A DNA stretch of 64,000 nt from Arthrobacter sp. AL12 (lineage in GTDB: Bacteria; Actinomycetota; Actinomycetes; Actinomycetales; Micrococcaceae). Where the stretch lies: assembly GCF_029960645.1 (NCBI RefSeq), contig NZ_JASBQY010000008.1:62001-126000 (forward strand), written 5' to 3'. Below the pieces are notes generated by a model. It was not told the origin of the DNA, did no database searches, and worked only from the letters and a program-made list of their open reading frames with translations. Made by a program: the position numbers and the translations under genes. Below are positions 36,801 through 51,167 of this stretch, piece after piece; the first letter of the stretch is position 1, and each line of letters begins with the position of its first letter.

Positions 36801-38270
36801 GTGGCAATCTTTACGGACCCTATCAGGGAGCATGCTGATTTCGGGCCGGGGGATGCCGAGTGGCTGCACCTCCTCGTCGGTGACTGGCAGATGGTCGCGG
36901 ACCTGGCGTTCGCGGACCTGGCGTTGTGGTTTCCGCACCCTGAGTTCGGCTACGTGGCGCTGGCCCATGTCCGCCCCTCCACCACGCATACGGTGTTCCA
37001 TGCCGACTTCGTGGGGGAGGGGATCAGGTCGGATCTGCAGCCCCTGGTCGACAAGGCGTGGGAGAGCCGCACCATTGAGCGCTCCAACGAGACCAACTGG
37101 AGCAGCGACATGGCCCTGCGGGTCGAGGCCGTGCCGATGGTCCGCAACGGCCGGACGCTGGCGATCGTCACGACCCACATGGACCTCTCCAGCTCCCGGA
37201 TGCCCTCACGGCTGGAGCTGACCTACCGGCAGTGCGCCTATGACCTGCTGCGGATGGGGACGCTGGGCCTGTGGCCGGACTTCGCCTCGCCCACCGGGTC
37301 CCGCCGCGGCGCGCCCCGCGTCGGTGACGGCCTGATCAGGCTCGACGCCGAGGGCATCGTCCAGTACGCGAGCCCCAACGGGGTCTCGGCGTTCCGCCGG
37401 CTCGGCGATGGCGAGTCCCTCGAGGGCCGGAGCCTGGCCGAGGTGACCGCGGGCCTGCTCAGGGACCGCCGCATGGTGGACGAGACCCTGCCCCTGGTCG
37501 TCACGGGACGCATGCCGTGGCGCAGTGAAATCGAGTCCCGCGGGGTCAGCCTGTCGCTGCGGGCGATTCCCCTGCGGGATGAGCAGCAGCGCTTTGGCGC
37601 CCTGGTGCTCTGCCGCGACGTCTCCGAGCTGCGGCGGCGGGAGATGGAACTCGTGACGAAGGACGCCACGATCCGCGAGATCCACCACCGGGTGAAGAAC
37701 AACCTGCAGACGGTCGCTGCGCTGCTGCGGATGCAGTCGCGGCGGATGGTCAGCGACGAGGCCAAGCAGGGCCTCGAGCAGGCGATGCGACGGGTGGCCA
37801 CGATTGCCCTCGTGCATGAGACGCTGTCGCAGGGCCTGACCCAGAGCGTCGACTTCGATGAGCTCATCGGCCGCCAGTTCCGGCTTTCGGCCGAGGTGGC
37901 TTCCCCGTCGCAGCAGGTGAAGACGGCGCGTTCCGGACTCTTCGGCGAACTGCCGAGCGACTTTGCCACGCCGCTGGCCCTGGTGATCAACGAGCTGGTG
38001 ACGAACGCCGTCGAACACGGCCTGGAGGGCCGGACCGGGACCGTCTGGCTGATCGCGGACCGTTCCGAAAGCGAGGACGGCGAGGAGCTGCTCACCGTGA
38101 CTGTGGCGGACGACGGGGTTGGCATCCCGGCCACCCCCTATGTGGAGGGACTCGGCCTGCAGATCGTGCGGACCCTGGTGACGAGCGAACTGGGCGGCTG
38201 CATCCAGTGGAAGGCCCGGGAGGGCGGCGGAACGGCTGTCCAGATTGTCCTGAGCCTGGCGAAACGGTAG
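36801..38270 (+). CDS. pdtaS: PdtaS-like sensor histidine kinase
   Basis: The 489-residue kinase lacks membrane helices. It has an N-terminal GAF-type domain (about 20-150), a PAS domain (about 175-285), and a HisKA_2 domain with EIHHRVKNNLQTVAALLRM (phosphoacceptor in H295/H296). The HATPase domain has LALVINELVTNAVEHGLEG, VADDGVGIP and GLGLQIVRTLV. This is the architecture of M. tuberculosis PdtaS, which phosphorylates the ANTAR antiterminator PdtaR. Its position next to whiB, as Rv3220c is to whiB1, supports orthology. GTG 36801 follows GGAGG. No pdtaR is in the window. Confidence 0.9.
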   Translation: MAIFTDPIREHADFGPGDAEWLHLLVGDWQMVADLAFADLALWFPHPEFGYVALAHVRPSTTHTVFHADFVGEGIRSDLQPLVDKAWESRTIERSNETNWSSDMALRVEAVPMVRNGRTLAIVTTHMDLSSSRMPSRLELTYRQCAYDLLRMGTLGLWPDFASPTGSRRGAPRVGDGLIRLDAEGIVQYASPNGVSAFRRLGDGESLEGRSLAEVTAGLLRDRRMVDETLPLVVTGRMPWRSEIESRGVSLSLRAIPLRDEQQRFGALVLCRDVSELRRREMELVTKDATIREIHHRVKNNLQTVAALLRMQSRRMVSDEAKQGLEQAMRRVATIALVHETLSQGLTQSVDFDELIGRQFRLSAEVASPSQQVKTARSGLFGELPSDFATPLALVINELVTNAVEHGLEGRTGTVWLIADRSESEDGEELLTVTVADDGVGIPATPYVEGLGLQIVRTLVTSELGGCIQWKAREGGGTAVQIVLSLAKR

Positions 38271-38330
38271 CGCCGGTTCGGCTGAGTCCTTCGGCCGGCG
38301 GGCCGCCGGTCAGACCGGGGGTTTAACGGG

Positions 38331-38362
38331 CAATGGCCGCAGACGGAGGTCTGCGGCCATTG
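38331..38362. terminator. hairpin between the kinase gene and whiB
   Basis: Perfect 14-base arms (38331-38344, 38349-38362) with a GGAG loop separate two convergent genes. Neither side has a good T-run, so efficiency is uncertain. Confidence 0.5.
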
Positions 38363-38415
38363 CTGTCCTGCCGCTCACAGCGGGTCGCCGGCGGGCCGGC
38401 TCCAGGAACCCCGTG

Positions 38416-38664
38416 TCAGGAGGCGCGGCGGGCGCGGGCGGCGCGGCGCTTCAGGGCGCGGCGCTCGTCTTCGCTCATGCCGCCCCAGACTCCGGCGTCC
38501 TGCCCGGACTCAAGTGCCCACTGCAGGCACGTGTCGACGACGGGGCATCGACGGCAAACACTTTTGGCTTCCTCGATCTGCAGGAGGGCAGGACCGGTGT
38601 TTCCTACGGGGAAGAATAGCTCCGGGTCCTTGTCAAGGCACGCTGCGCGGTTACGCCAATCCAT
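38416..38664 (-). CDS. whiB1: WhiB-family Fe-S transcription factor (WhiB1-like)
   Basis: This 82-residue protein has the four cluster-binding cysteines C9, C37, C40 and C46 (CxxC plus Cx5C spacing), the GVWGG turn (58-62) and a basic C-terminal tail RRALKRRAARARR. WhiB proteins hold an oxygen- or NO-sensitive [4Fe-4S] cluster and act with sigma factor region 4. Length, charge pattern and position beside the PdtaS-like gene point to WhiB1, the essential NO-responsive member in mycobacteria. A CRP-like site and a hairpin lie upstream. The start ATG 38664 has GGAG only at a long spacing. Confidence 0.9.
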   Translation of the reverse strand: MDWRNRAACLDKDPELFFPVGNTGPALLQIEEAKSVCRRCPVVDTCLQWALESGQDAGVWGGMSEDERRALKRRAARARRAS

Positions 38665-38707
38665 GCTGATCAGTCACTCCATTTCCTGGGCACACGTTAA
38701 AAACCTT

Positions 38708-38723
38708 TGTGAAATTATTCACT
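38708..38723. promoter_or_regulatory. CRP/GlxR-like site upstream of whiB1
   Basis: TGTGA-N6-TCACT differs from the CRP consensus only in the last base. It lies 44 bases before the whiB1 start codon. M. tuberculosis whiB1 is directly regulated by the cAMP receptor Rv3676, so the site probably reflects conserved control. Confidence 0.6.
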
Positions 38724-38740
38724 AGAGGCTTCATAAGAAA

Positions 38741-38758
38741 GGGGCCCTCTGGGGCCCC
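38741..38758 (-). terminator. hairpin in the whiB1 leader side
   Basis: GGGGCCC and GGGCCCC arms (38741-38747, 38752-38758) pair across a 4-base loop. Read on the minus strand it is followed by TTTCTTAT. It could end antisense or upstream transcripts entering whiB1, or attenuate a long whiB1 transcript. Confidence 0.35.
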
Positions 38759-38892
38759 CTCGGTCAACTGGATTAAGCGTGTCATGTTAACGCTGCGTAA
38801 ACAAGGGGTACCCGGCTGCAAAATGCCGCGGGATCGTGAGCGATGCATCACATTGGCTGGCGGTGCCCTCACATCTGGACGACCATGTCCGG

Positions 38893-38905
38893 TACTGTGC
38901 CAGTG
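38893..38905 (+). promoter_or_regulatory. candidate leaderless promoter of the membrane protein gene
   Basis: TACTGT (38893-38898), six bases, then GTG 38905; no Shine-Dalgarno sequence. Confidence 0.4.
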
Positions 38906-39396
38906 TGTCCAGAGCCCCTGAAAACCCCGCCGACCCTGCCGATAACCGCGACGCCGACCCCGCAGGGACCCCGGCAGGCGGCGCCGGGACCGGCACGCCC
39001 GCGCGGCCTGCAGGAATCCTGGTGATTGCGATCATCGTGGCACTGGAGGCGACCGCGCTGCTGGTGGCGGCCATCTGGTACGGAAGCCAACTGCTGACCG
39101 GCGCCCCGGTGCTCTCCTTCTGGGGTGCGGTGTTCACGCTGGGGCTCCTGCTGGCCTTTTCCGCCTGGCTCTATGCGGTAGCCACCTTCCTGTTCCGCGC
39201 CTACCGGTGGCCGCGCGCCGGCGCCCTGGTGGCACAGCTCTTTACGCTCACAATCGGCTTTCCGACACTGACCGGCGGATACCCGCTGGCGGGCCTGGCC
39301 ATGCTGGTCCCGGCGGTTCTCGCCATTGTCCTGCTGTTCGACAAGCGGGTTATCGCGTTCGCTTCGCGCGCCGGCGGGGCACCGCCCGCCCTGTAG
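38905..39396 (+). CDS. small four-helix membrane protein, function unknown
   Basis: The 163-residue protein starts with a polar Asp/Pro/Ala-rich segment (1-35) and then has four hydrophobic helices: ILVIAIIVALEATALLVAAI, VFTLGLLLAFSAWLYAVATF, a shorter ALVAQLFTLTIGFPTL, and GLAMLVPAVLAIVLLF. It ends in a short basic tail. It resembles hypothetical integral membrane proteins of Micrococcaceae; no functional motif is seen. The start GTG 38905 is supported by a leaderless promoter. It is divergent from whiB1 and convergent with the FHA-FtsK gene. Confidence 0.65.
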   Translation: MSRAPENPADPADNRDADPAGTPAGGAGTGTPARPAGILVIAIIVALEATALLVAAIWYGSQLLTGAPVLSFWGAVFTLGLLLAFSAWLYAVATFLFRAYRWPRAGALVAQLFTLTIGFPTLTGGYPLAGLAMLVPAVLAIVLLFDKRVIAFASRAGGAPPAL

Positions 39397-39452
39397 CCGT
39401 TCCCGGGTGCCCCCACGTAGCCCGGCTCGCAGCCCGGCGGCGCCCGGTGGGT

Positions 39453-46751
<7,299 letters not shown>

Positions 46752-47621
46752 ATGGCAAGCCAGGTTGACCAGCTGGTGAAGCCCGGATCCGGGCGGGGAC
46801 TCCTGGACGTTTACGGGGACCGGTTCCTCCTGAAGCTGCTGGTGCGCAAGGAAATCAAGGTCCGCTACCGCGGCTCGGTCCTGGGCCTGATGTGGTCGTA
46901 CGTGAAGCCGCTCGTGCAGTTCCTGATCTACTTCGTGGCGCTGGGCATCTTCCTGAACCTCCAGCGGGGGACACCCAACTATGCGATCTACCTGTTCTCC
47001 GGCATTGTCCTGGTGAACTTCTTCACGGAATCGCTGTCCAACGCCACCCGCTCGATCGTGGACAACCGGGACCTCATCCGGAAGATTTACCTGCCCCGCG
47101 AGCTCTTCCCCGTGGCGACCGTCTGGGTGTCGGCGGTGCACTTCCTGCCCCAGCTGCTGGTGCTCGTGGGTGCCTGCCTGATCGTGGGATGGACCCCGTC
47201 GGTCCTTCAGCTGGCCGCCGTCGTCCTGATCTTCCTGATGGTCGCCGTCCTGGGCACGGGCCTCGGCCTGCTGTTCGGCGCTGTCAACGTCTATTTCCGG
47301 GACTCGGAAAACATTGTCGAAATGATCGTCATGGTGGTCACGTGGGCCTCCCCGGTGCTTTACCTCTGGACGATGGTCCAAGAGGCGATGGGCCAGTGGT
47401 TCTGGATTTACCAGCTGAACCCCATGACGGTCGCCGTCGAGGTCTTCCACTGGGCCTTCTGGGAACCGACGCTGAAGGCGGACCAGCTGGTCGCCGACGC
47501 CACGCCCCCGGGCCTGCTGACACTGTGGCTGCCCGTCGCCACGCTGATCACGCTTGCCGTGCTGTTCGTCGGGCAGTTGACGTTCCGCCGGCTCGCCGTC
47601 CACTTCGCACAGGAGCTCTGA
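46752..47621 (+). CDS. wzm: ABC-2 type polysaccharide export permease
   Basis: The 289-residue permease has six hydrophobic helices in the ABC-2/Wzm arrangement, with the N-terminal amphipathic stretch LLKLLVRKEIKVRYRGSVLG and the family segment NRDLIRKIYLPRELFPVA. It forms the channel of an O-antigen/teichoic-acid/galactan exporter with the ATPase encoded one base downstream. The gene abuts the GlfT2-like gene without a gap, implying that the exported glycan is the galactofuranan or a polymer containing it. Confidence 0.92.
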   Translation: MASQVDQLVKPGSGRGLLDVYGDRFLLKLLVRKEIKVRYRGSVLGLMWSYVKPLVQFLIYFVALGIFLNLQRGTPNYAIYLFSGIVLVNFFTESLSNATRSIVDNRDLIRKIYLPRELFPVATVWVSAVHFLPQLLVLVGACLIVGWTPSVLQLAAVVLIFLMVAVLGTGLGLLFGAVNVYFRDSENIVEMIVMVVTWASPVLYLWTMVQEAMGQWFWIYQLNPMTVAVEVFHWAFWEPTLKADQLVADATPPGLLTLWLPVATLITLAVLFVGQLTFRRLAVHFAQEL

Positions 47622-47622
47622 C

Positions 47623-48375
47623 ATGACCGCACACGGCCATGTAGCCATCAGCTGCATCGACCTCCGGAAGCAGTTCGTGCTCCGCCACACCCGTTCCCTC
47701 AAAGAAGCACTGGTTTGGCTGGTCAAGGGCCGAAAGGGGGACCTGTCGAAGAAGTTCCTGGCCCTCAAGGATGTCTCCCTTGAAGTTAAGCAAGGCGAAA
47801 CGGTGGCGCTGATGGGGCTCAACGGCTCCGGCAAGTCCACCCTCCTGAAGCTCATCTCCGGGGTTCTGCAGCCCGACGGCGGAACGGTGCGCACGCGCGG
47901 CCGCGTCGCCGGGCTCATCGAAGTCGGCGCAGGCTTCCACCATGACCTCAGCGGCCGGGACAACGTCTACCTCAACGGGGCCATCCTTGGCATGTCCGAG
48001 AAGCAGATCGACGAGAAGTTCGACTCGATTGTGGAATTCTCCGAAATCGGCGAGTTCATCGACACCGAGGTCAAGTTCTACTCCTCAGGGATGTACCTGC
48101 GGCTGGCGTTTTCCATCGCGGTGCACACGGATCCGGAAGTCTTCCTGATCGACGAGATCCTCGCGGTGGGGGACGAGCCCTTCCAGCGCAAGTGCATCGC
48201 GAAAATCAAGGAACTCTCGGGCATGGGGAAGACCCTCTTTGTCGTGAGCCACGACCTGGACCTGGTCGCCACCGTGTGTGAGCGCGGCGTCCTCCTTGAA
48301 CACGGGGAGATCGTCATGGACGGGGACGTCCACGAAGTCGTCGGCGAACTGCGGCGGCGGTCCACAGTCCAGTAG
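47623..48375 (+). CDS. wzt: ABC exporter ATPase for polysaccharide
   Basis: The 250-residue ATPase has Walker A GLNGSGKSTLLKLISGV, signature YSSGMYLRLAFSIA and Walker B VFLIDEILAVGDE, the typical Wzt/TagH subclass pattern. It ends soon after the ATPase domain and so lacks the C-terminal carbohydrate-binding domain that reads a chain-terminating cap in some O-antigen systems. Export is therefore probably not cap-dependent, as with mycobacterial galactan. Confidence 0.93.
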   Translation: MTAHGHVAISCIDLRKQFVLRHTRSLKEALVWLVKGRKGDLSKKFLALKDVSLEVKQGETVALMGLNGSGKSTLLKLISGVLQPDGGTVRTRGRVAGLIEVGAGFHHDLSGRDNVYLNGAILGMSEKQIDEKFDSIVEFSEIGEFIDTEVKFYSSGMYLRLAFSIAVHTDPEVFLIDEILAVGDEPFQRKCIAKIKELSGMGKTLFVVSHDLDLVATVCERGVLLEHGEIVMDGDVHEVVGELRRRSTVQ

Positions 48376-48466
48376 CGGCGTGTACCGGGCCATCCTGGTA
48401 CGCCATCAGCTATGCTGGGGCCGAAACGGGGACTCAGCCTCGTCCGGGGGATGCGGGAGCATAGCA

Positions 48467-50494
48467 ATGGCAGTGTGGGCACCGAAGAAACAACGGAACC
48501 GAATCCAGGGACACCGCACTGACCAAGGGCATTGGAAACGCGGCCGGACCGTCACCGCGGCGCTCACCGCAGCCCTGTGTTTCGCTGCCCTAGTGCAGGG
48601 ACCGGCTGCGGCCGGCGCGATCCCCATGGAGGCCCTGACGCCGACGCCGGCCCCGTCCGCCACAACGCCGGCGCCCGCTGCCTCAAGCGTGGCCCCGCAG
48701 CCGACCCAGCCGCCGTCGCCGGCCCCTTCGCCGCCGACGACGGCCGCCCCGGCCGCGAGCCCGTCTGCCGTCCCCCCCACCAACACCGGGGCGCCCACGG
48801 CTGCCCCGACACCTGCAGTTACGGCCACCCCCGCTCCGGAGACCACGGCGCCCGCCGCAGTGGCTGAAGCGGCATTCACCGTGCCCGGCCCTATCGGCGT
48901 CGAACACCAGCGCCTGGGTGGCGACACCGGAGCCGCCGGACCGGCCACCGCCGAACAGAAATGCGGGCTGGTGAACGGAGGCTGCCTCCAGGTATTTGCC
49001 AACGGCACCATTGCGTGGAGCCAGGCCACGGGCGCCCATCTCGTTGCCGGAGACATCGAAGCCGCCTGGGTCAAGTACAGCGGGGTTGACGGCTATCTGG
49101 CCTATCCGACGGGCAACGTCAGTTGCGTCGGAACCACAGCACTGTGCCGGCAGGCCTTCCAGCGCGGACGGCTGCACGCCGTTCCCGAGCGCGGCACGTT
49201 TCCGGTCTGGGGCGGCATCAACGCCAGCTACGAGGCACTGGGCGGCCAAAGCGGCTACCTCGGCTATCCCGTGGAAGCCGAAACATGCGGCCAGCCGGCC
49301 GGTACCTGCGTCCAGCACTTCCAGCGCGGCCTGATCTACTACGGGCCGGCCGGCACCTGGCAAATCTGGGGGGCCATCGGCGCAGCCTACGATTCACTGG
49401 GTGGAGCCAGCGGCTACCTGGGCTACCCGACGGCCGCGGAACAGTGCGGTCTTCCGTCCGGCGCCTGCGTGCAGACATTCCAGCGGGGATCCATGTACTA
49501 CGCGCCCGGAGTGGGGACCGTTCCGGTCTGGGGGGCAATCAATGCCAAGTACGCGGGCCTGGGGGCGCACTCAAGCTACCTCGGATACCCTTCCGCGACC
49601 GAAAAGTGCGGGCTCCGCGGCGGCGGCTGCTCGCAGGAATTCCAGCGGGGGCGCATCTACTATGCCGTCGGCGCGGGCACCCAGGCTGTCTGGGGCGGCC
49701 TGGGACATTTCTACACCGCACGCAAAGCCCAGGACGGCGCCCTCGGCTACCCGGTGAGCGCCGAGGCATGCAACTCCGGCGGCTTCTGCAGCCAGTCCTT
49801 CCAGTTCGGCGTCCTCGAATGGATTCCCGGCAAGGGTGTCCGTTACCGCATCTCTGCCGCCGCGTACTGCCCGGGGCTGAACTCGGGGGCGGTCAAATAC
49901 AACACAAACGGCGCCTCAAGGGTTACCTTCTCCATTGCAGAGGAATACGGAGCCACCCGGGTCAACTTCATCACGTGCGTGCGCCAGCCGGACGGAAGCT
50001 ACGTCAAGGAGTGGGGTGCGCTGGGCTCCGCGGGTGAGTCGGGCTTCGCCGGACCGGGCGTTGCCACCGGACCGACGTGGCAGAAATACTCCCCGACCGG
50101 CAGCTTTACCGTCACCGAGGCTTTCGGGCTCGGTGACCCCGGGACCGCGCTGGCCTACCGGACCCTGAACCCGTACTCCCGCTGGGGCGGGCAGCTCAAC
50201 AACAACTACAACAAGTACTTCGAGTCCAGCGCTGACGTGTTCCCGGACGAGAACATGTGGTACTTCGCGACGCGCCCTTCGCGTGACTACCGGCAGGGTG
50301 TAGTCATTAACTACAACCGCCCGCCGGATGCCCCGATCACCATGAACGCCGGCTTCGCGATCTTCCTGCACGGGAACAACGTTCCAACCTGGGGGTGCAT
50401 CTCCCTCAACGACGGGGACCTGCTGCAGTACCTGAGGACCGCACACCCGGGCGACCGGTTCGTCATGGGAGTTGCTTATGACATCTTCAACTAG
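48467..50494 (+). CDS. LGFP-repeat protein with YkuD-like L,D-transpeptidase domain
   Basis: The 675-residue secreted protein has a basic start and signal sequence (TVTAALTAALCFAALVQGPA, cleavage near AGA), then a Pro/Thr/Ala linker (about 52-140). Five to six LGFP repeats (about 145-455) follow, each ending in YLGYP-type strands with paired cysteines. A C-terminal domain (about 470-675) has FAIFLHGNNVPTWGCISLND; H635 and C644 would be the catalytic pair of a COG3786-type YkuD enzyme. LGFP repeats are known from wall-associated proteins of mycolate bacteria. It lies 91 bases after wzt. ATG 48467 has GGGAG upstream. Enzyme activity is inferred from the motif. Confidence 0.82.
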   Translation: MAVWAPKKQRNRIQGHRTDQGHWKRGRTVTAALTAALCFAALVQGPAAAGAIPMEALTPTPAPSATTPAPAASSVAPQPTQPPSPAPSPPTTAAPAASPSAVPPTNTGAPTAAPTPAVTATPAPETTAPAAVAEAAFTVPGPIGVEHQRLGGDTGAAGPATAEQKCGLVNGGCLQVFANGTIAWSQATGAHLVAGDIEAAWVKYSGVDGYLAYPTGNVSCVGTTALCRQAFQRGRLHAVPERGTFPVWGGINASYEALGGQSGYLGYPVEAETCGQPAGTCVQHFQRGLIYYGPAGTWQIWGAIGAAYDSLGGASGYLGYPTAAEQCGLPSGACVQTFQRGSMYYAPGVGTVPVWGAINAKYAGLGAHSSYLGYPSATEKCGLRGGGCSQEFQRGRIYYAVGAGTQAVWGGLGHFYTARKAQDGALGYPVSAEACNSGGFCSQSFQFGVLEWIPGKGVRYRISAAAYCPGLNSGAVKYNTNGASRVTFSIAEEYGATRVNFITCVRQPDGSYVKEWGALGSAGESGFAGPGVATGPTWQKYSPTGSFTVTEAFGLGDPGTALAYRTLNPYSRWGGQLNNNYNKYFESSADVFPDENMWYFATRPSRDYRQGVVINYNRPPDAPITMNAGFAIFLHGNNVPTWGCISLNDGDLLQYLRTAHPGDRFVMGVAYDIFN

Positions 50495-51140
50495 GCGGCG
50501 ACGCAGCGCGGCGCTGAGGTGCTCTGCAGCCCTGCTGGCTGCTGGAATGTCCGTCTCTGCCTGTACAGCGTCCGCGGGGCCGGACGCGGCGCAAACGGAC
50601 GAAGCCACCCGTCCGGCGCACACCCCCACTGCCACCTCGGAAGTCGGTCCGGGCAGTCAGCCCACCGTCCATGACGGGCGCACGGTCCTTCCGCCCCGGC
50701 CGGAGGACTGCAGCGCGCCATCGGTGGCAGAGGTCAAAGAAGTTTTGGGGCCAATAGCAGCGGATCTTCAGCCGGCGGCAGCGAAGACGTCCGCCAAGGA
50801 CGGCCTGGTGGAGCTCAACTGCACCTTCGCCCTGGCACCCGTCCCCGCCGGTCAGGCGCCGGACACCGGCAACTCACTGCTGGTCTCGACCACCACTGCG
50901 GCGGACGAGGCCGCCCTGGGCCGGTTGGGGCTGCCCAGGCTGATGATGGCGCCGGAAACAGTGCCGGGGCTTGGTGCCAGAGCCTGGTACTCGGTCAACA
51001 CCCTCAGCGGGTCCACCGAGTACGTGCTTGAAGTTGTCGACGGGCTCCAGGTGACGAGGCTGAGCCTTGGGGTCACCGGGTCAGCAGGCCGCATCGAGGA
51101 CGCGCAACAGAAACTGATCCAGGTGGCAAAGCTGCCCTGA
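50478..51140 (+). CDS. small secreted lipoprotein, function unknown
   Basis: The 220-residue protein has a twin-Arg-rich start (STRRRRS), a hydrophobic core and a lipobox SVSAC (C about 28). The mature part is Ala/Pro/Thr-rich at first, then a compact domain with two cysteines (EDCSAP and ELNCTF) and a C-terminal VLEVVDGLQVTRLSLGV. It loosely resembles DUF3558-like lipoproteins; this is not secure. ATG 50478 follows GGGAG and overlaps the LGFP gene by 17 bases, so the two are likely translated together and act at the same wall site. Confidence 0.65.
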   Translation: MTSSTRRRRSAALRCSAALLAAGMSVSACTASAGPDAAQTDEATRPAHTPTATSEVGPGSQPTVHDGRTVLPPRPEDCSAPSVAEVKEVLGPIAADLQPAAAKTSAKDGLVELNCTFALAPVPAGQAPDTGNSLLVSTTTAADEAALGRLGLPRLMMAPETVPGLGARAWYSVNTLSGSTEYVLEVVDGLQVTRLSLGVTGSAGRIEDAQQKLIQVAKLP

Positions 51141-51167
51141 CCCGCTGCCCCGGGTCCGCCTCTTGGT

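Noticed and set aside
49200..49830. Apparent repetitive DNA in the LGFP gene
   Set aside because: The repetition is at protein level (LGFP domains) with diverged DNA, so it is not a recent tandem DNA repeat.
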